Positions 23,307 through 34,016 of a stretch of 64,000 nt of DNA are shown piece by piece. The stretch comes from Imbricaverruca yamaguchii. Lineage: Eukaryota > Arthropoda > Thecostraca > Neoverrucidae. The first letter of the stretch is position 1, and the number at the start of each line of letters is the position of its first letter. Position numbers and translations under genes: made by a program. The stretch is from the NCBI GenBank assembly GCA_034440575.1, contig JAOTOL010001062.1, positions 40,001 through 104,000 on the forward strand, written 5' to 3'. A model generated the notes under the pieces. It was not told the DNA's origin. It was given only the letters and a program-made list of their open reading frames with translations, and did no database searches.

Positions 23307-23957
23307 GAGTGATATAAAAAATGGCAGGGTTAACAATTGAAAAAACGCGGGAAGAAAGCGTGCAAAAATACACGTGAAACACAGAAAAGCATCTCCATTG
23401 CTGCAGACACTACAAGAAACTCCAAACCAGAAATCAACTAGGTCAAGATAAAATCCTCTGAGGAAGAATTGGAACCTTGGAGACTATGAATCTGGGGTAG
23501 AGCCTTTCATGTCTGCAGTTGATGAGGAAGATGATCCGTTCTTCGACACGTCCTGTTTTGATGCAAATTGAATTGTTTCTTCCGTAGGTGCTGTTTAATT
23601 TTTATACACAATGGCTCTTATGTCCTGTTTTAGACTGTAAAATTAAATATGTCTTTTTATAGTTATCTTTTTATAGATATTATATAATGTTATAAAAAAA
23701 GATATCCACAAACTAAAAACATTAAATAATACCTATGTTATAAATGATCCTTCTTCCACGTCTAGTTTTGATGCAAAATTGCAAATTGTGCCATTTCTTC
23801 CGTGAGGTCGCCACTGTTATACCATTGTTTAATACAACGAAGAATGGCTCTTAGATGCTCCTGGGTTTTAGACATTGCGTGAGACGAAATGTACGACCCT
23901 CAATATACCAGGAGGTGCTGGGTTTACTCAACATCAAAAGTAGTTTCGTCTCACGCA

Positions 23958-24182
23958 ATGTCTAAAACCCAGGAGCATCTAAGAGCCATTCTTCGTTGTA
24001 TTAAACAATGGTATAACAGTGGCGACCTCACGGAAGAAATGGCACAATTTGCAATTTTGCATCAAAAGCTAGGACGTGTCGAAGAACGGATCATCTTCCT
24101 CATCAACTGCAGACATGAAAGGCTCTACCCCAGATTCATAGTCTCCAAGGTTCCAATTCTTCCTCAGAGGATTTTATCTTGA
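23958..24182 (+). pseudogene. N-terminus of Penelope-like element ORF
   Basis: The ATG at 23958 opens MSKTQEHLRAILRCIKQWY and later RIIFLINCRHERLYPRF, resembling the helical N-terminal region that precedes the RT in Penelope-like proteins. The frame stops at 24182, well before any RT or GIY-YIG motif. The same segment appears in the minus arm. The element is 5'-anchored but lacks nearly all of the ORF, so it cannot move by itself. Confidence 0.6.
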
Positions 24183-24318
24183 CCTAGTTGATTTCTGGTT
24201 TGGAGTTTCTTGTAGTGTCTGCAGCAATGGAGATGCTTTTCTGTGTTTCACGTGTATTTTTGCACGCTTTCTTCCCGCGTTTTTTCAATTGTTAACCCTG
24301 CCATTTTTTATATCACTC

Positions 24319-24373
24319 CTGATGATGGCCCCTGGCCGAAACGTTGAGTAATATAGCATGATCCCTAACGCTA
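24319..24373 (+). ncRNA. Hammerhead-like ribozyme core of the Penelope-like pLTR
   Basis: CTGATGA (24319-24325), stem II GGCC-CCT-GGCC (24327-24337) and GAAA (24338-24341) match the hammerhead catalytic strand. CGTT (24342-24345) can pair with AACG (24367-24370) as a short stem III, as in the small Penelope hammerheads reported to act as dimers. Two flaws are visible: an unpaired T at 24326, and C (not U) after AACG at 24371 where the cleavage-site U is expected. Activity of this copy is therefore doubtful. Confidence 0.6.
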
Positions 24374-24439
24374 CTTTTGATGTTGAGTAAACCCAGCACC
24401 TCCTGGTATATTGAGGGTCGTACATTTCGTCTCACGCAA

Positions 24440-24787
24440 AATCACGTAACTACACGAAATACACCCCAAACACGAACTCTGGCACACTATCAACCAAAAC
24501 ACCAGACAAAAAGAACGCACACTAACACCATTAAGCTTCGGACACACTGCACTTACGGACTCTACCTCTTACAACAACGCCGACGACCACAATGCACAAC
24601 ATGTCAACGAACACTCATAGTTAAACACATACTCATCTACTGCATCGAATACTACACCGAAAGACAACCTATCACAAACTACTGCAACACGAACAACATC
24701 CAACTAAACCTCACTACTCTCCTCAACGACGACCATCCAACATCACACGAACTTTCACTTTCTCGCTATCACACGCCTACTCGATGA
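24440..24787 (+). pseudogene. Same LINE: C-terminal zinc-knuckle region and end
   Basis: Starts with the right target duplication and resumes the frame interrupted at 23135. It contains CTTCQRTLIVKHILIYC, the Cys-x2-Cys-xn-His-x4-Cys knuckle that closes many I-group ORF2 proteins. A stop at about 24785 is followed by a purine-rich 3' tail to about 24930. Confidence 0.75.
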
Positions 24788-24984
24788 ACTATAAAAAATG
24801 AAAGAATGGATTGGGGAAAGAAAAGAATAGAAAAGAAAGAAATAAAAATATTTTTAAAAGAAAATATAAAATGAACAAAAAGCTGCAAAAAGAAGAAAAA
24901 CGGACAAAGGACGAAAAAACACTATACCCAGGTGACACTAACGTCCTTGCAATTCTTAAAACTCTGGCGATGACCCGACCCCTC

Positions 24985-25237
24985 CCATCCCCAAATACAC
25001 CCCCACCCATCCCCAACTACACCCCCGCCACATGCCCAACTACACCCCCACCCCATCCCCAACTACACCCCCACCCCATCCCCAACTACACCCCCACCCC
25101 ATCCCCAACTACACCCCCACCCCATCCCCAACTACCCCCCACCCCATCCCCAATTACACCCCCACCCCATCCCCAACTACACCCCCACCCCATCCCCAAC
25201 TACACCCCCACCCCATCCCCAACTACACCCCACCCCA
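24985..25237. repeat. 23-bp C-rich minisatellite, about 10-11 copies
   Basis: The unit is built on CCCCAACTACACCCCCA plus CCCCAT, with a few shortened units. Stop-free in all plus frames, hence the Pro/Thr/His-only reading frames, which are not genes. Confidence 0.93.
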
Positions 25238-25561
25238 TCTTGGTACCGCCAGGATTGGCAAATCTTCTCTTCCGCACCAGCTTCAGCCTCGACCAGAATC
25301 ACCATCTCACCTGTCTACTACAAGCTAACTCAACTCTACTCATATCTACCCTTTAAATTTCAAGACAACTCAGCTCTAGCTCGACACCTCAACAAGCCAG
25401 CTTTATTATTCTTCGCTCCCTATAATCCTCACCACGATACTCCTCATTCACCCCCACAAAAAAAAACGCTGCACAAATCCCTAGCACAACAAACGCCCAC
25501 CCGGAAACAGCCGACATCACCACACGATGGCAGGCTGAAAAATACATTGACACACAAACAT

Positions 25562-25995
25562 AGTTTCAAGGTATGTTCGCTCGGCGAGGTCAAGTCAGGT
25601 GAACTTCATGACAGGTTGATGGAACCAAACTCGGTCGACTGGAATACTCTCACAAATGAAAATGACTGTCATGCGATTGATGTAACTTTGCATGTTTCTC
25701 CTTACACATCCTGAAAAAACTACTGTTTGTCATTGTGCACCTCTAAGCATTTCCATACTGTATTAATGTACTTCACTCGCTTCTTTGCGAAGCCGATTGC
25801 GCCGAACCGCCCGATGGAGCAGTTGGGCGGGCGGCCCGGTTCCGGCAACTGGAGCAGGTGTTGCTATCAACCTGATCAAGTGTTGCTATATAGGTGACCT
25901 AAGGTAAAATGTCTGGTCTAGCATTTGTACTACATCATTGGTAATGTTCAAAACATCATTAATGCCCATTTTGGAACATTTAAACACAATTGAGT
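25562..25995 (-). mobile_element. TTAA MITE family D, internal fragment (copy 2)
   Basis: The reverse strand matches the central part of the D copies (blocks GGTCAAGTCAGGT, GCGAAGCCGATTG, CATCATTAATGCC). Both termini are missing. Confidence 0.8.
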
Positions 25996-26691
25996 TTTGT
26001 TGAGTTTTGAGGGTACTACCACCTCGAGAGTATCGCCAAGAAATAATGTGGCTCAGTGTGCGAGCGGTGACCGTTCGGCCCTCCTCACCGCCACCTATAG
26101 CCCCCTGTCGAAGTTCTAGTTAGCAGTATCGACGCGTGGCGGCAGCAGATGGCAGAGGGGATGCGTCTGGAAAGACCGGTGTTTTTATGCAGTGATCTAA
26201 GCCTTCATTTGATGTGATGTGACATGCCACGAGCGGCACGGTCTACGACATTTCTGGCTGTAACATTGCGGACGAACTCGGCGCTCGGGGTCAAGCAGCT
26301 GATAAAGGAGCCCGCGCACTCGGGCCGGACGCCATCCTTGCTAGACCACGCGATTACCAGCCATACATATGTTAAGCATAACCGGGCAGGAATTAACTCA
26401 CGCCAGCCGCTACGAATTCATTGCGCTGGGAGTCCCGCTGTCCAAACACGGACTTCGTCATGCAGAAGCCGCACTTCGTCATGACGAAGTCACTACGGTG
26501 GTTTCCAACACCTCCGCACCGATTTGCTCGAAGCGGATTGGCAAAGGCATTCCTACGGACATGGATTTCGGTGATTGACGAGCATTTAACGTTTAACATG
26601 GCATAACATAACATTAGCGTAACCCATTAAAGCGTGTGAAGCTGCGCGCCCTGAGAGACCACGCTTTACGACAAATGGGATGGTGCGGGGA

Positions 26692-27530
26692 GGGAGGGGG
26701 TGCCCGAGTAGTTAATGTGTTGAGCTCTGGACACCGGAGATATCGTGTCCAACACTCAGCACACTTCCCAACCCCCCGGCCCACCGGCGAAGCAGTGTGG
26801 GGCCCACTTCCCAACCCCCCGGCCCACCGGCGAAGCAGTGTGGGGCCCACATCCCAACCCCCCGGCCCACCGGCGAAGCAGTGTGGGGCCCACTCCCAAC
26901 CCCGACCCACCGGCGAAGCAGCGTGGGGCCCACATCCCAACCCCCGGCCCACCGGCGAAGACACGGAGAGTGTGGGGCCCACTTCCCAACCCCGACCCAC
27001 CGGCGAAGCAGTGTGGGGCCACATCCCAACCCCCGGCCCACCGGCGAAGCAGTGTGGGGCCCACATCCCAACCCCCCGGCCACCGGCGAAGCAGGTGGGG
27101 CCCACTTCCCAACCCCCCCCATCCGGCACGGGAGAGTGTGGGGCCCACTTCCAAACCCCCCGGCCCACCGGCGAAGCAGTGTGGGGCCCACATCCCAACC
27201 CCCCGGCCCACCGGCGAAGCAGTGTGGGGCCCACTTCCCAACCCCCCGACCCACCGGCGAAGCAGCGTGGGGCCCACATCCCAACCCCCCGGCCCACCGG
27301 CGAAGCAGTGTGGGGCCCACATCCCAACCCCCCGACCCACCGGCGAAGCAGTGTGGGGCCCACTTCCCAACCCCCCGACCCACCGGCGAAGCAGTGTGGG
27401 GCCCACTTCTCAACCCCCCGACCCACCGGCGAAGCAGTGTGGGGCCGCCATTGGCAGTGATCGCACACAGAGTGCGTCGTTAAACACCCAAGCGGATGAC
27501 TCTGCCTCTGCTAAAGATGAAAACCAATAA
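26692..27530 (+). mobile_element. SINE family A with an internally expanded minisatellite
   Basis: A degraded tRNA-like head (GCCCGAGTAGTTAATG near 26703, cf. GGCCGAGTGGTTAAGG in the SINE at 59725-59898) leads into the array, and the tail after 27446 (GCCATTGGCAGTG, GTGCGTCGTTAAAC, AAAACCAATAA) matches the same SINE's 3' part. The repeat unit itself corresponds to the SINE body between ACATTTCCCAA and CAGCGTGGG. Confidence 0.75.
26763..27446. repeat. 43-bp GC-rich minisatellite, about 16 copies
   Basis: Each unit contains CCCACCGGCGAAGCAG(T/C)GTGG followed by GGCCCAC(T/A)TCCCAACC. Single-base indels occur in several units. All six frames are open because the unit lacks stops, so the 216-284-residue frames are artefacts. 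Confidence 0.96.
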
Positions 27531-27742
27531 ACAACAATAAAGCAAAGACAAACATTGGGCACAACTGCCCACCAGCAAGCAGGTGATGATGTTCGAAAGG
27601 ACCTGACCTCGGATCACGTGACTCGTGTCCACGTGATCGGCACGTGAGACGAAACCACCCGCCATAGTCTGTCCGCCAAGCGCGCGCAGAGGTGTGGAAA
27701 TTGGGACGAAACCCGCCCGGCCTGGCACGACATGCACAGAGG

Positions 27743-27814
27743 CGACACACACACACACACACATACACACACACACACACATACACACACATACACACAA
27801 ACACACACACACAA

Positions 27815-27847
<33 letters not shown>

Positions 27848-27873
27848 CACACACACGCATACAAATGCACAGA

Positions 27874-27947
<74 letters not shown>

Positions 27948-28061
27948 ACACACACATACACACATACACACACACACATACACACACATACATACACACA
28001 CATACTCATGCACACACACACACATACACACAAACAAACACGCGCACGCGCGCGCGCGCGT
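27743..28061. repeat. (CA)n microsatellite grading into (CG)n
   Basis: CA dinucleotides with ATA/AAA interruptions, ending in an alternating CGCGCG tract at 28042-28061. Confidence 0.97.
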
Positions 28062-30233
28062 GTGAAACGCAATGCAGGTAGTTACGCATCCTATTGATTT
28101 GAACTGAGTTGGCATAAAATTAGCTGGTCTAGGCCAACCTGACCTAACCCGCCCTGATCTGACCTGACCTGACTTAACCTATGCAAGTATGAAACTTATA
28201 ACATCATTCCCATGGTAGCTTGGCTGGTATAGGAGCGCGTGCGTCTGCATAATTTTGAACCAACGAAGTTGGCTGAAGCAAATTGTGCGATATTGATGCT
28301 TTTCGAGTTGGTAGAGAAGGCATAAATAATGCGTGGCAAAATTTCGGGGCAGCTTCAATTGTTGGAAAAGTCTGCTCGATATAAAAATATACAAATATCG
28401 TGGGTATCACAACCCTTGGCGCGATGCTTGCATTCAACTTTTCATCCGAAAATTGGTCTAACAACAAGGTTAAAGGGGTGAGAAGCAGAGCCGGTATCAC
28501 CAGTCACGGCACTTACCGTTCTCGACAAAATGGCTGACACCCGCCCGGCAGCAGCCTCTGGTCAACGGAAAAATGTGCTCGGCACATGGTCATGAGTAAT
28601 GCAAGCAACGGCGTCTCGCCATTTGTATTCGTTTCCCAACGCTAGACCCGGTCGTGAAAAACGAAGGTCGCCTTTCCTTCAGACCCCTCCAAGAATGCAC
28701 GTGCCACGTGCGATACGGATCAAGCACTACCGAGTTTGTTGATTGCCTTGGCAACACCGAAGTGACTGCTTCGAGATCGTCGGGGCATTGGCTGGCGAGC
28801 TATGGAACCGAATAGATTTTGAACGCTACAATTGGTCACATTCTAACTGAAAGATTGCTGCAGTCTCACGTGCCAAATAATTTGGCGACGGAGGACTCCG
28901 GCGCAAACCGAAATTGTGCCAAAAGTGCAGTAGACACTGTGTGCTTCCACGTTGTGTGGCACATCCCTCGTTCCCCGCCGTGCGAGCAGAGCCGGTCTCG
29001 TTTTGCGTCGAAAAACTATCCCTGTGTTAATCAGAAGTGGGGGTGTCACGCGCACCTCGAGCGCATGACACGCGCTACGCTTCGGCAACACCCACACATT
29101 GTACATGCCCGGAAATTGTACGTGCCCCGGTGACTGGCTACTGGCTCACCAAACTTGACATTTCTAGTACGCGCCTCTCTCAGCTCGCACGTGCCTCAAA
29201 ACAGATGCACGCGCCTGACGGTCACGGTACAGCGCACGCGGTCACTGACAACAAAAGCACGCAGTTCCCCCAACGGGCGCGTGCTTCCACAAAATGTCAT
29301 ATTCTTGCGACCTGTGGTTGTATGCCGTGACCCTGGCCAACTGCTGTCGACATGACCCCGGCTGACGGCACGTGACTCGTGCACACGTGACTGGCGCATC
29401 CAGAAACCACCGCCATATTCTGTCAGCTGAACCGGTGCATCACGCCTCTCATGCCAGATACTCTGGAAATGTGAGCAATATCCACAAGGCCGCTTTGGCA
29501 CAGTCGAAAGGGCATCGTTAGGCGTCACGAGCGGACTTAATACCGGTGGCGCCTCTGGTGGTGGGCTTGTGAAAGAACACTACCAGAGTGGGCTGGCTCT
29601 AATTAATGCTATATGCTGGTTTCTAGAGAAGGTGCAGGTGATTTCCAATGGTCAAATTTGAACAACATTGATGCAAGCTCTCTTATGATGTGTAGGTCAT
29701 TTTATCATCAAATCATTTCACCCTGTCACATTGCTGTTGAAGTGAAATGAAAGCAATTGGCCACCCAGCATCTTGTGATAAAAGCGCGTCATACATCTTC
29801 TGTGTGCTGTGTTGGTAATTTCCAATGCTCTTAACGAAACGAAAATCGAGCGTGCTACATTTTTATTTTATCTTGAATAACTTCCATGAAGGTTTAAGTC
29901 TGTCACTTCTGCACTAAATTCCAGAATTTGTGTTCCAAATTATCACATCAATCTACATCAAATTGTATATCAAATGTCCTACATCACCGAATTATTAGCA
30001 AATGGTCTCAAAGGAACCGGCATAAAACCAGATGTCTTTTCATGCCTGTTCATATACCTTGATAGATATCTAGCCCCGTCATTTTTGCACTCAATTCAAA
30101 GTTTTATATCTGAAATTATCATATTCTATTCCTTCAAATTGAATATCGCATGTTCTACATGAGCGAATTAATTTAAAATGGTCTCAAATAAACTGTCATA
30201 AAATCAGCCACCTTCTGATGCCATACTTGACTA

Positions 30234-30237
<4 letters not shown>
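28062..30237. other. Intergenic, E-box rich, no gene
   Basis: No convincing coding frame. Repeated CACGTG and GCACGTGCC hexamers occur between 28690 and 29400. The block at 29362-29425 is a diverged copy of 27611-27674. From 29640 to 30240 it is AT-rich, with phrases such as CCCTGTCATTTTTGCACTCAA recurring at 30060 and 30300. Confidence 0.45.

Positions 30238-30294
<57 letters not shown>
30238..30294. repeat. (TA)n microsatellite
   Basis: Uninterrupted alternating TA. Its two flanks are diverged copies of each other (the TGTCATTTTTGCACTCAA phrase before and after). Confidence 0.97.
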
Positions 30295-30297
<3 letters not shown>

Positions 30298-30499
30298 ACC
30301 CTGTCATTTTTGCACTCAACTCCACGATTTCTGCCTCGATATCATCACATTGTATTACTTTTATTTGTATATCAGATGTTCTACATTAGCAAATTAATTT
30401 ACAATGGTCTCAAATAAGCAGCCATAGAATCAGCTGCCTTCTGATGTCATACTCCACTACTTTCATAGATATCTAACCCTGTCATTTTTTACCTTTTGA

Positions 30500-30830
30500 C
30501 ATGAAGCTGTCCGGCATTATTGAGGTTATGGCATGGCTCGATGCACGTCAAGTGCGAACGGTTGCTGCCCGGAGGTTCCGTAGGGCTGCCGAGAGCTGGC
30601 ATGACAAAAAGCAACGTAAAGTTCCACCCTTCAACAATACTAAGCAGCATCGGCTCTGCCACGCCAATATGGTACAGGAGAAATTCACGGTTGTAGATGC
30701 ATTCTTTGCATTCAACGCCCATAAGCACAATATTTTTAGACAATATCGAGAAAACCTGTCGGCCTCTACTGTACTAGTGGCAGAACTCATGCCAGGTACA
30801 TAGCCTAGTGTTTCAAATATGAAATTCTGC
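30500..30830 (+). pseudogene. Probable piggyBac-type transposase fragment, DDE region
   Basis: A plus frame reads ESWHDKKQRKVPPFNNTKQH and later VVDAFFAFNAHKHN, which resembles the piggyBac segment around the conserved 'W-D-(R/K)-K ... VDK-D' blocks. It is degenerate and has no complete catalytic triad. The assignment relies partly on the clear piggyBac-type tail 450 bp downstream in the same orientation. Confidence 0.45.
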
Positions 30831-30925
30831 CTGTCACTTCGGCGTTGGTGCCCATTAACATTCAACGAATGGTTTGCGCCCCACCATATTATGAATGGCG
30901 GGGGCGGTCGGGGACGGGCCGGGGG

Positions 30926-30972
30926 CCGCCAGCGCCGCCGCCAGCGCCGCCGCCAGCGTCGCCGCCAGCGTC
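30926..30972. repeat. 12-bp GC-rich tandem repeat, about 4 copies
   Basis: Unit CGCCGCCGCCAG repeated with one T substitution in the last two units. Confidence 0.85.
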
Positions 30973-31284
30973 CGGCTGTCTATGGTGTGAAGTTCCAGAA
31001 TGCAATACGCAGAGTGATAATATGCGCAATATATCACTGTAAATGACAATGGAATTGGCGTCTGAAGGCAAACTAGCTTTGATACATGCAATTTTTATAT
31101 TTTATCATATTTTATGAATTTATCATATTTTATGGAGACAGTGTCTCATAAATTGTAACTATATTTTTCGCGCGCACACTAATGAACATCCGGGCGCGCT
31201 TGTCGCGAGCGCATGTCTCAGAGTTGAATGTCATCAAGAACCTACCTGTTTTATTTCCTTACTGGGGGTCCCCGTGATGTCCCA

Positions 31285-31401
31285 GATGGCCGCCGCCGCT
31301 GCCAGCTCGAGGGCTGCAAGCTGAGGTCAACGAAGCGGTGTGCGAAGTGCGACGTGGCCATATGCTTCAAGTGCTTCGCTGCATACCACAAGCGGAAGTA
31401 G
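31285..31401 (+). pseudogene. piggyBac-type C-terminal cysteine-rich domain
   Basis: Thirty-eight residues ending at a TAG: RRRCQLEGCKLRSTKRC, then AKCDVAICFKCFAAYHKRK. The order of Cys pairs and a final Cys-Phe-x3-Tyr-His is characteristic of the cross-brace zinc finger at the C-terminus of piggyBac transposases, which binds the terminal repeats. The rest of the transposase is eroded (30500-30830). piggyBac elements insert at TTAA, the same tetranucleotide that bounds the A, D and G elements in this window. Confidence 0.72.
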
Positions 31402-32698
31402 AGCTTCCTGTGCTAGAGCTAGCACAGGTCCACAGCTCTGTGGACTGTGGAGAGAGTGGGCGATAGATGGCCAGTCGCGTGTTGTGTAGTGCCCTGATGT
31501 TTTGTGCCACCGTCGTTGTTCGGAAGAAACGCACATGTACCAATGCATTTACCTACATGCCGCGTGTGAGTGTGTCGTCACATCTAGTCCTGATGTAAAA
31601 AAAACGCCGGTGACCGTATCAATAAAGCTTGCACGTGACATGCTGCAGTTTTACCCGGGTTGAGACTGATCCTGAATTAGGTATATGCCAGTAGATAGCC
31701 TGTCGACCGGAGTCGGGCCGGGCGCCGCGGACACGGTGGGACGGAGCGCGCACTCAGAGCTGGCGCCCGGTGGCTCATTTTTGGTCGATGCCGTATCTCG
31801 AAAAGTTTTTGAAATTTTGAGTTAATTTTTTCACAATTTCTTAATCTGCCAAAATCGGCACCGTGAACAAAAATATATGCAATTCCAATGGCTATAAATA
31901 TGGTCGGGGGTTAATGGGTTAACATTGCGTCCGACGTCGAACGTATACAGACAGACATAGAGACAAACAAATGCTTCCCGACAACTTTGGAAAACTGACC
32001 GCCATGCATTAAGTCTCCGATGTTAGACTTCTCGTGACATAGTCACTGCAAATTCTACCTGCGATTTTGATTCATGCACAAACCTAGGCAAGAATTAAGC
32101 ATCGTTCATGCTAGGTGCGTTGGTGAATGAAAATGTGTGTAGGAAGTCCACAGACTCATTGATATTATTGCGATTGCAGTTAGCTAGATTGCATGTCAAT
32201 TTAATGCAGACTGGAGAATGATTCAACAGGGGAATGAGTCCAGCTCAAGTCGCTTCTGCATGTGTTTAAAATTATGATGCATGCCAGAATGATAAAGTAG
32301 TTGCTAATTGGTGGAATCAAATTTTTTTTCGAGATTAAAACACTGAGCATCAGCTGCTCCAAATATTTTTTTTTTTTCACGCGATGTGGCTAGAAAAGAG
32401 AACACAAAAGATTCTGACAGTTCAAAACACACCCACACGACAAACGTTGGAGAGTCATCCGGAATCAAGCTCGCACCCATTCACAGAACTCTATCCGATC
32501 CGATCTGGTATCCGCATCCGACGGATATCCGATCCGTGTGGCCGTCTAGTGCCAGTCGCGTCCGCCAGATTCCGCTGCTGCAATGGGAGTGGACGGTGCT
32601 GATGCCAGTCCAGGTGTCGCCGGCCGCTCCCCGTCCAGGAGCAGTGGGTGGCGTCGCCGGTGTTGTCTCGGATCCCGGTGCGGCCGGTGCCCCCCGGC
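31402..32698. other. 3' flank of the protease gene, no gene seen
   Basis: Non-coding DNA between the piggyBac remnant and the protease stop codon. No canonical AATAAA was found close to the protease stop on the minus strand, so its 3' end is not placed. Confidence 0.4.
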
Positions 32699-33973
32699 CT
32701 AGTTACAGTAGGTGGCGTCAGCAGTGTTGGCCCGAATCCACGGCAGCGCCGCTGTCACCCGTGAGTACACGTCCGGAGCGCCGGGATGGGCGCAGCCCAG
32801 AGCAGTGTAGTAAGAGACGACTCCGATGAGCGCGTACCTGCCGTTCTCCATGGTGATGAGCGGGCCGCCGCTGTCCCCATTGCAGAACGCCTGACCCCCC
32901 TGAGGCAGTCCACTGGCGCAGATGGTGGTGGCGCTGTGTGTGATCCAGAACGTGTCGCACTGGCTGTCCGAGAGGACGGACACCGCCAGCTCCTGCAGCG
33001 TGGTGGCCTGCTGATCGCTGCTTGGGTCGGTTCTGCCGAAGCCAGTCAGGATGGCGCTGACGCCGGCGTACGTGTTGCCGGCGGTCGGCAGGCAGACGGG
33101 CCGCCGGCGCGAGTTGAAGGCGACCGGCACCGACAGCTTGAGCAGCGCGAAGTCATGGCCGTTGGTTAAAGCGTCCGGCCTGAAGTTGGCATCCCGGATG
33201 ATCCGGGCGACATTGTGGCGCGACTCACCGTCAGCGACGCCGATCCTGTGCTCCCCCAGCAGCACCTGGATCTGAGACTCAGTCGTTCCGTTCAGGCAGT
33301 GGGCGGCAGTCAGCAGGTAGCGGTCGTTGAGCAGGCTGGCGCCGCAAAAGGTGCGCGTGTCTCCGGTGGGGACCAGGCCCCCCTGCCACGGGTACTCGTT
33401 GGCCGACGTCTCCTGTCCGCCAACCACCCTTGCGGCGCGATTAGCCACGCCGCAGCTGCAGCCTCCCGACGAGCCGACTCTCGCCACGATGGTGCACAGG
33501 TATCCCGTTCGAACCTGCGAGTAGTCCGAGTGGAAGCTGATGTCGAGAGATGGCGCGTACCCCCTGGGGCCGGACGTGCCGCAGAACTTGTAGCGTCCGT
33601 TCACACTGAGCCAGTCCCAGGCGCAGGTGCTGTGCTGCTCGAGGTTGAACGCTGAGCAGGAGATGCTGAGGGAGGCGACGCCCGCCGCCGGCCGAAGCCT
33701 GTAGGTGCAGTCGTAGTTGTTGGGGTAGTTTTGCGGGTGGTTCGGGGATTTGATGGTGAAGCTGCCGGGCGAGAGTATCCACCCGCCGCAGGGTATGACA
33801 GCACGCGACTGTGCCGGCGCCACCTCGAAGGGCACTGCGGAAGACGTGGCGACCTGCTGAAAAATCGGCGGAGACCTGTGCTGGAGGGACGCCAAGGGTT
33901 TCTTCTCCCACAAGGATGGCGACGGCTTGGCCGCCGCGAGCCCCAGTGCCAGCGCCACGATGAAGCTCCTCAT
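32699..33973 (-). CDS. Secreted CUB-serine protease, brachyurin-like, intronless
   Basis: A complete 424-residue single-exon gene. Residues 1-16 form a signal peptide (RSFIVALALGLAAA), about 62-166 a CUB domain (Cys62, 89, 106, 117, 131 and 160; YPNNYDCTYR), and 183-424 a trypsin-fold S1 protease activated at R182/VVGG. The catalytic triad is His225 (LTAAHC), Asp274 (HDFALL) and Ser368 (GDSGGP). In the S1 pocket the residue six before the serine is Ala362 (trypsins have Asp), while Asp401 in APDVYS occupies chymotrypsin position 226. This mirrors the Gly189/Asp226 pair of crab brachyurins, so broad or collagenolytic specificity is inferred. One N-glycosylation sequon (NGT, 228-230). It likely acts extracellularly in digestion or haemolymph. 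A TATA box lies 45 bp upstream. No damage is seen. Confidence 0.93.
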   Translation of the reverse strand: MRSFIVALALGLAAAKPSPSLWEKKPLASLQHRSPPIFQQVATSSAVPFEVAPAQSRAVIPCGGWILSPGSFTIKSPNHPQNYPNNYDCTYRLRPAAGVASLSISCSAFNLEQHSTCAWDWLSVNGRYKFCGTSGPRGYAPSLDISFHSDYSQVRTGYLCTIVARVGSSGGCSCGVANRAARVVGGQETSANEYPWQGGLVPTGDTRTFCGASLLNDRYLLTAAHCLNGTTESQIQVLLGEHRIGVADGESRHNVARIIRDANFRPDALTNGHDFALLKLSVPVAFNSRRRPVCLPTAGNTYAGVSAILTGFGRTDPSSDQQATTLQELAVSVLSDSQCDTFWITHSATTICASGLPQGGQAFCNGDSGGPLITMENGRYALIGVVSYYTALGCAHPGAPDVYSRVTAALPWIRANTADATYCN

Positions 33974-34016
33974 ATTGTCCGGGTGTCTGTGATTCTGTTT
34001 CCATTTCGCGTGTCAA

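Larger units (their letters stand above)
23136..24439. mobile_element. Truncated Penelope-like element in inverted arrangement
   Basis: Two near-identical arms face each other: minus copy about 23136-23600 and plus copy about 23941-24439, with a duplicated 5' segment at 23813-23943 between them. Each arm ends in a segment with a hammerhead-like core, consistent with the pLTR structure of Penelope-like elements, which often sit as partial inverted copies. The insertion lies inside the LINE RNase H/C-terminus with a perfect 13-bp target duplication. Confidence 0.8.

Noticed and set aside
24811..25356. Proline/threonine-rich repeat protein
   Set aside because: Lies on a LINE 3' tail plus the 23-bp C-rich array. 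No independent coding evidence.
26614..27530. Six overlapping frames of 216-284 residues
   Set aside because: They come from the 43-bp SINE-derived array and show no start, splice or codon signal.
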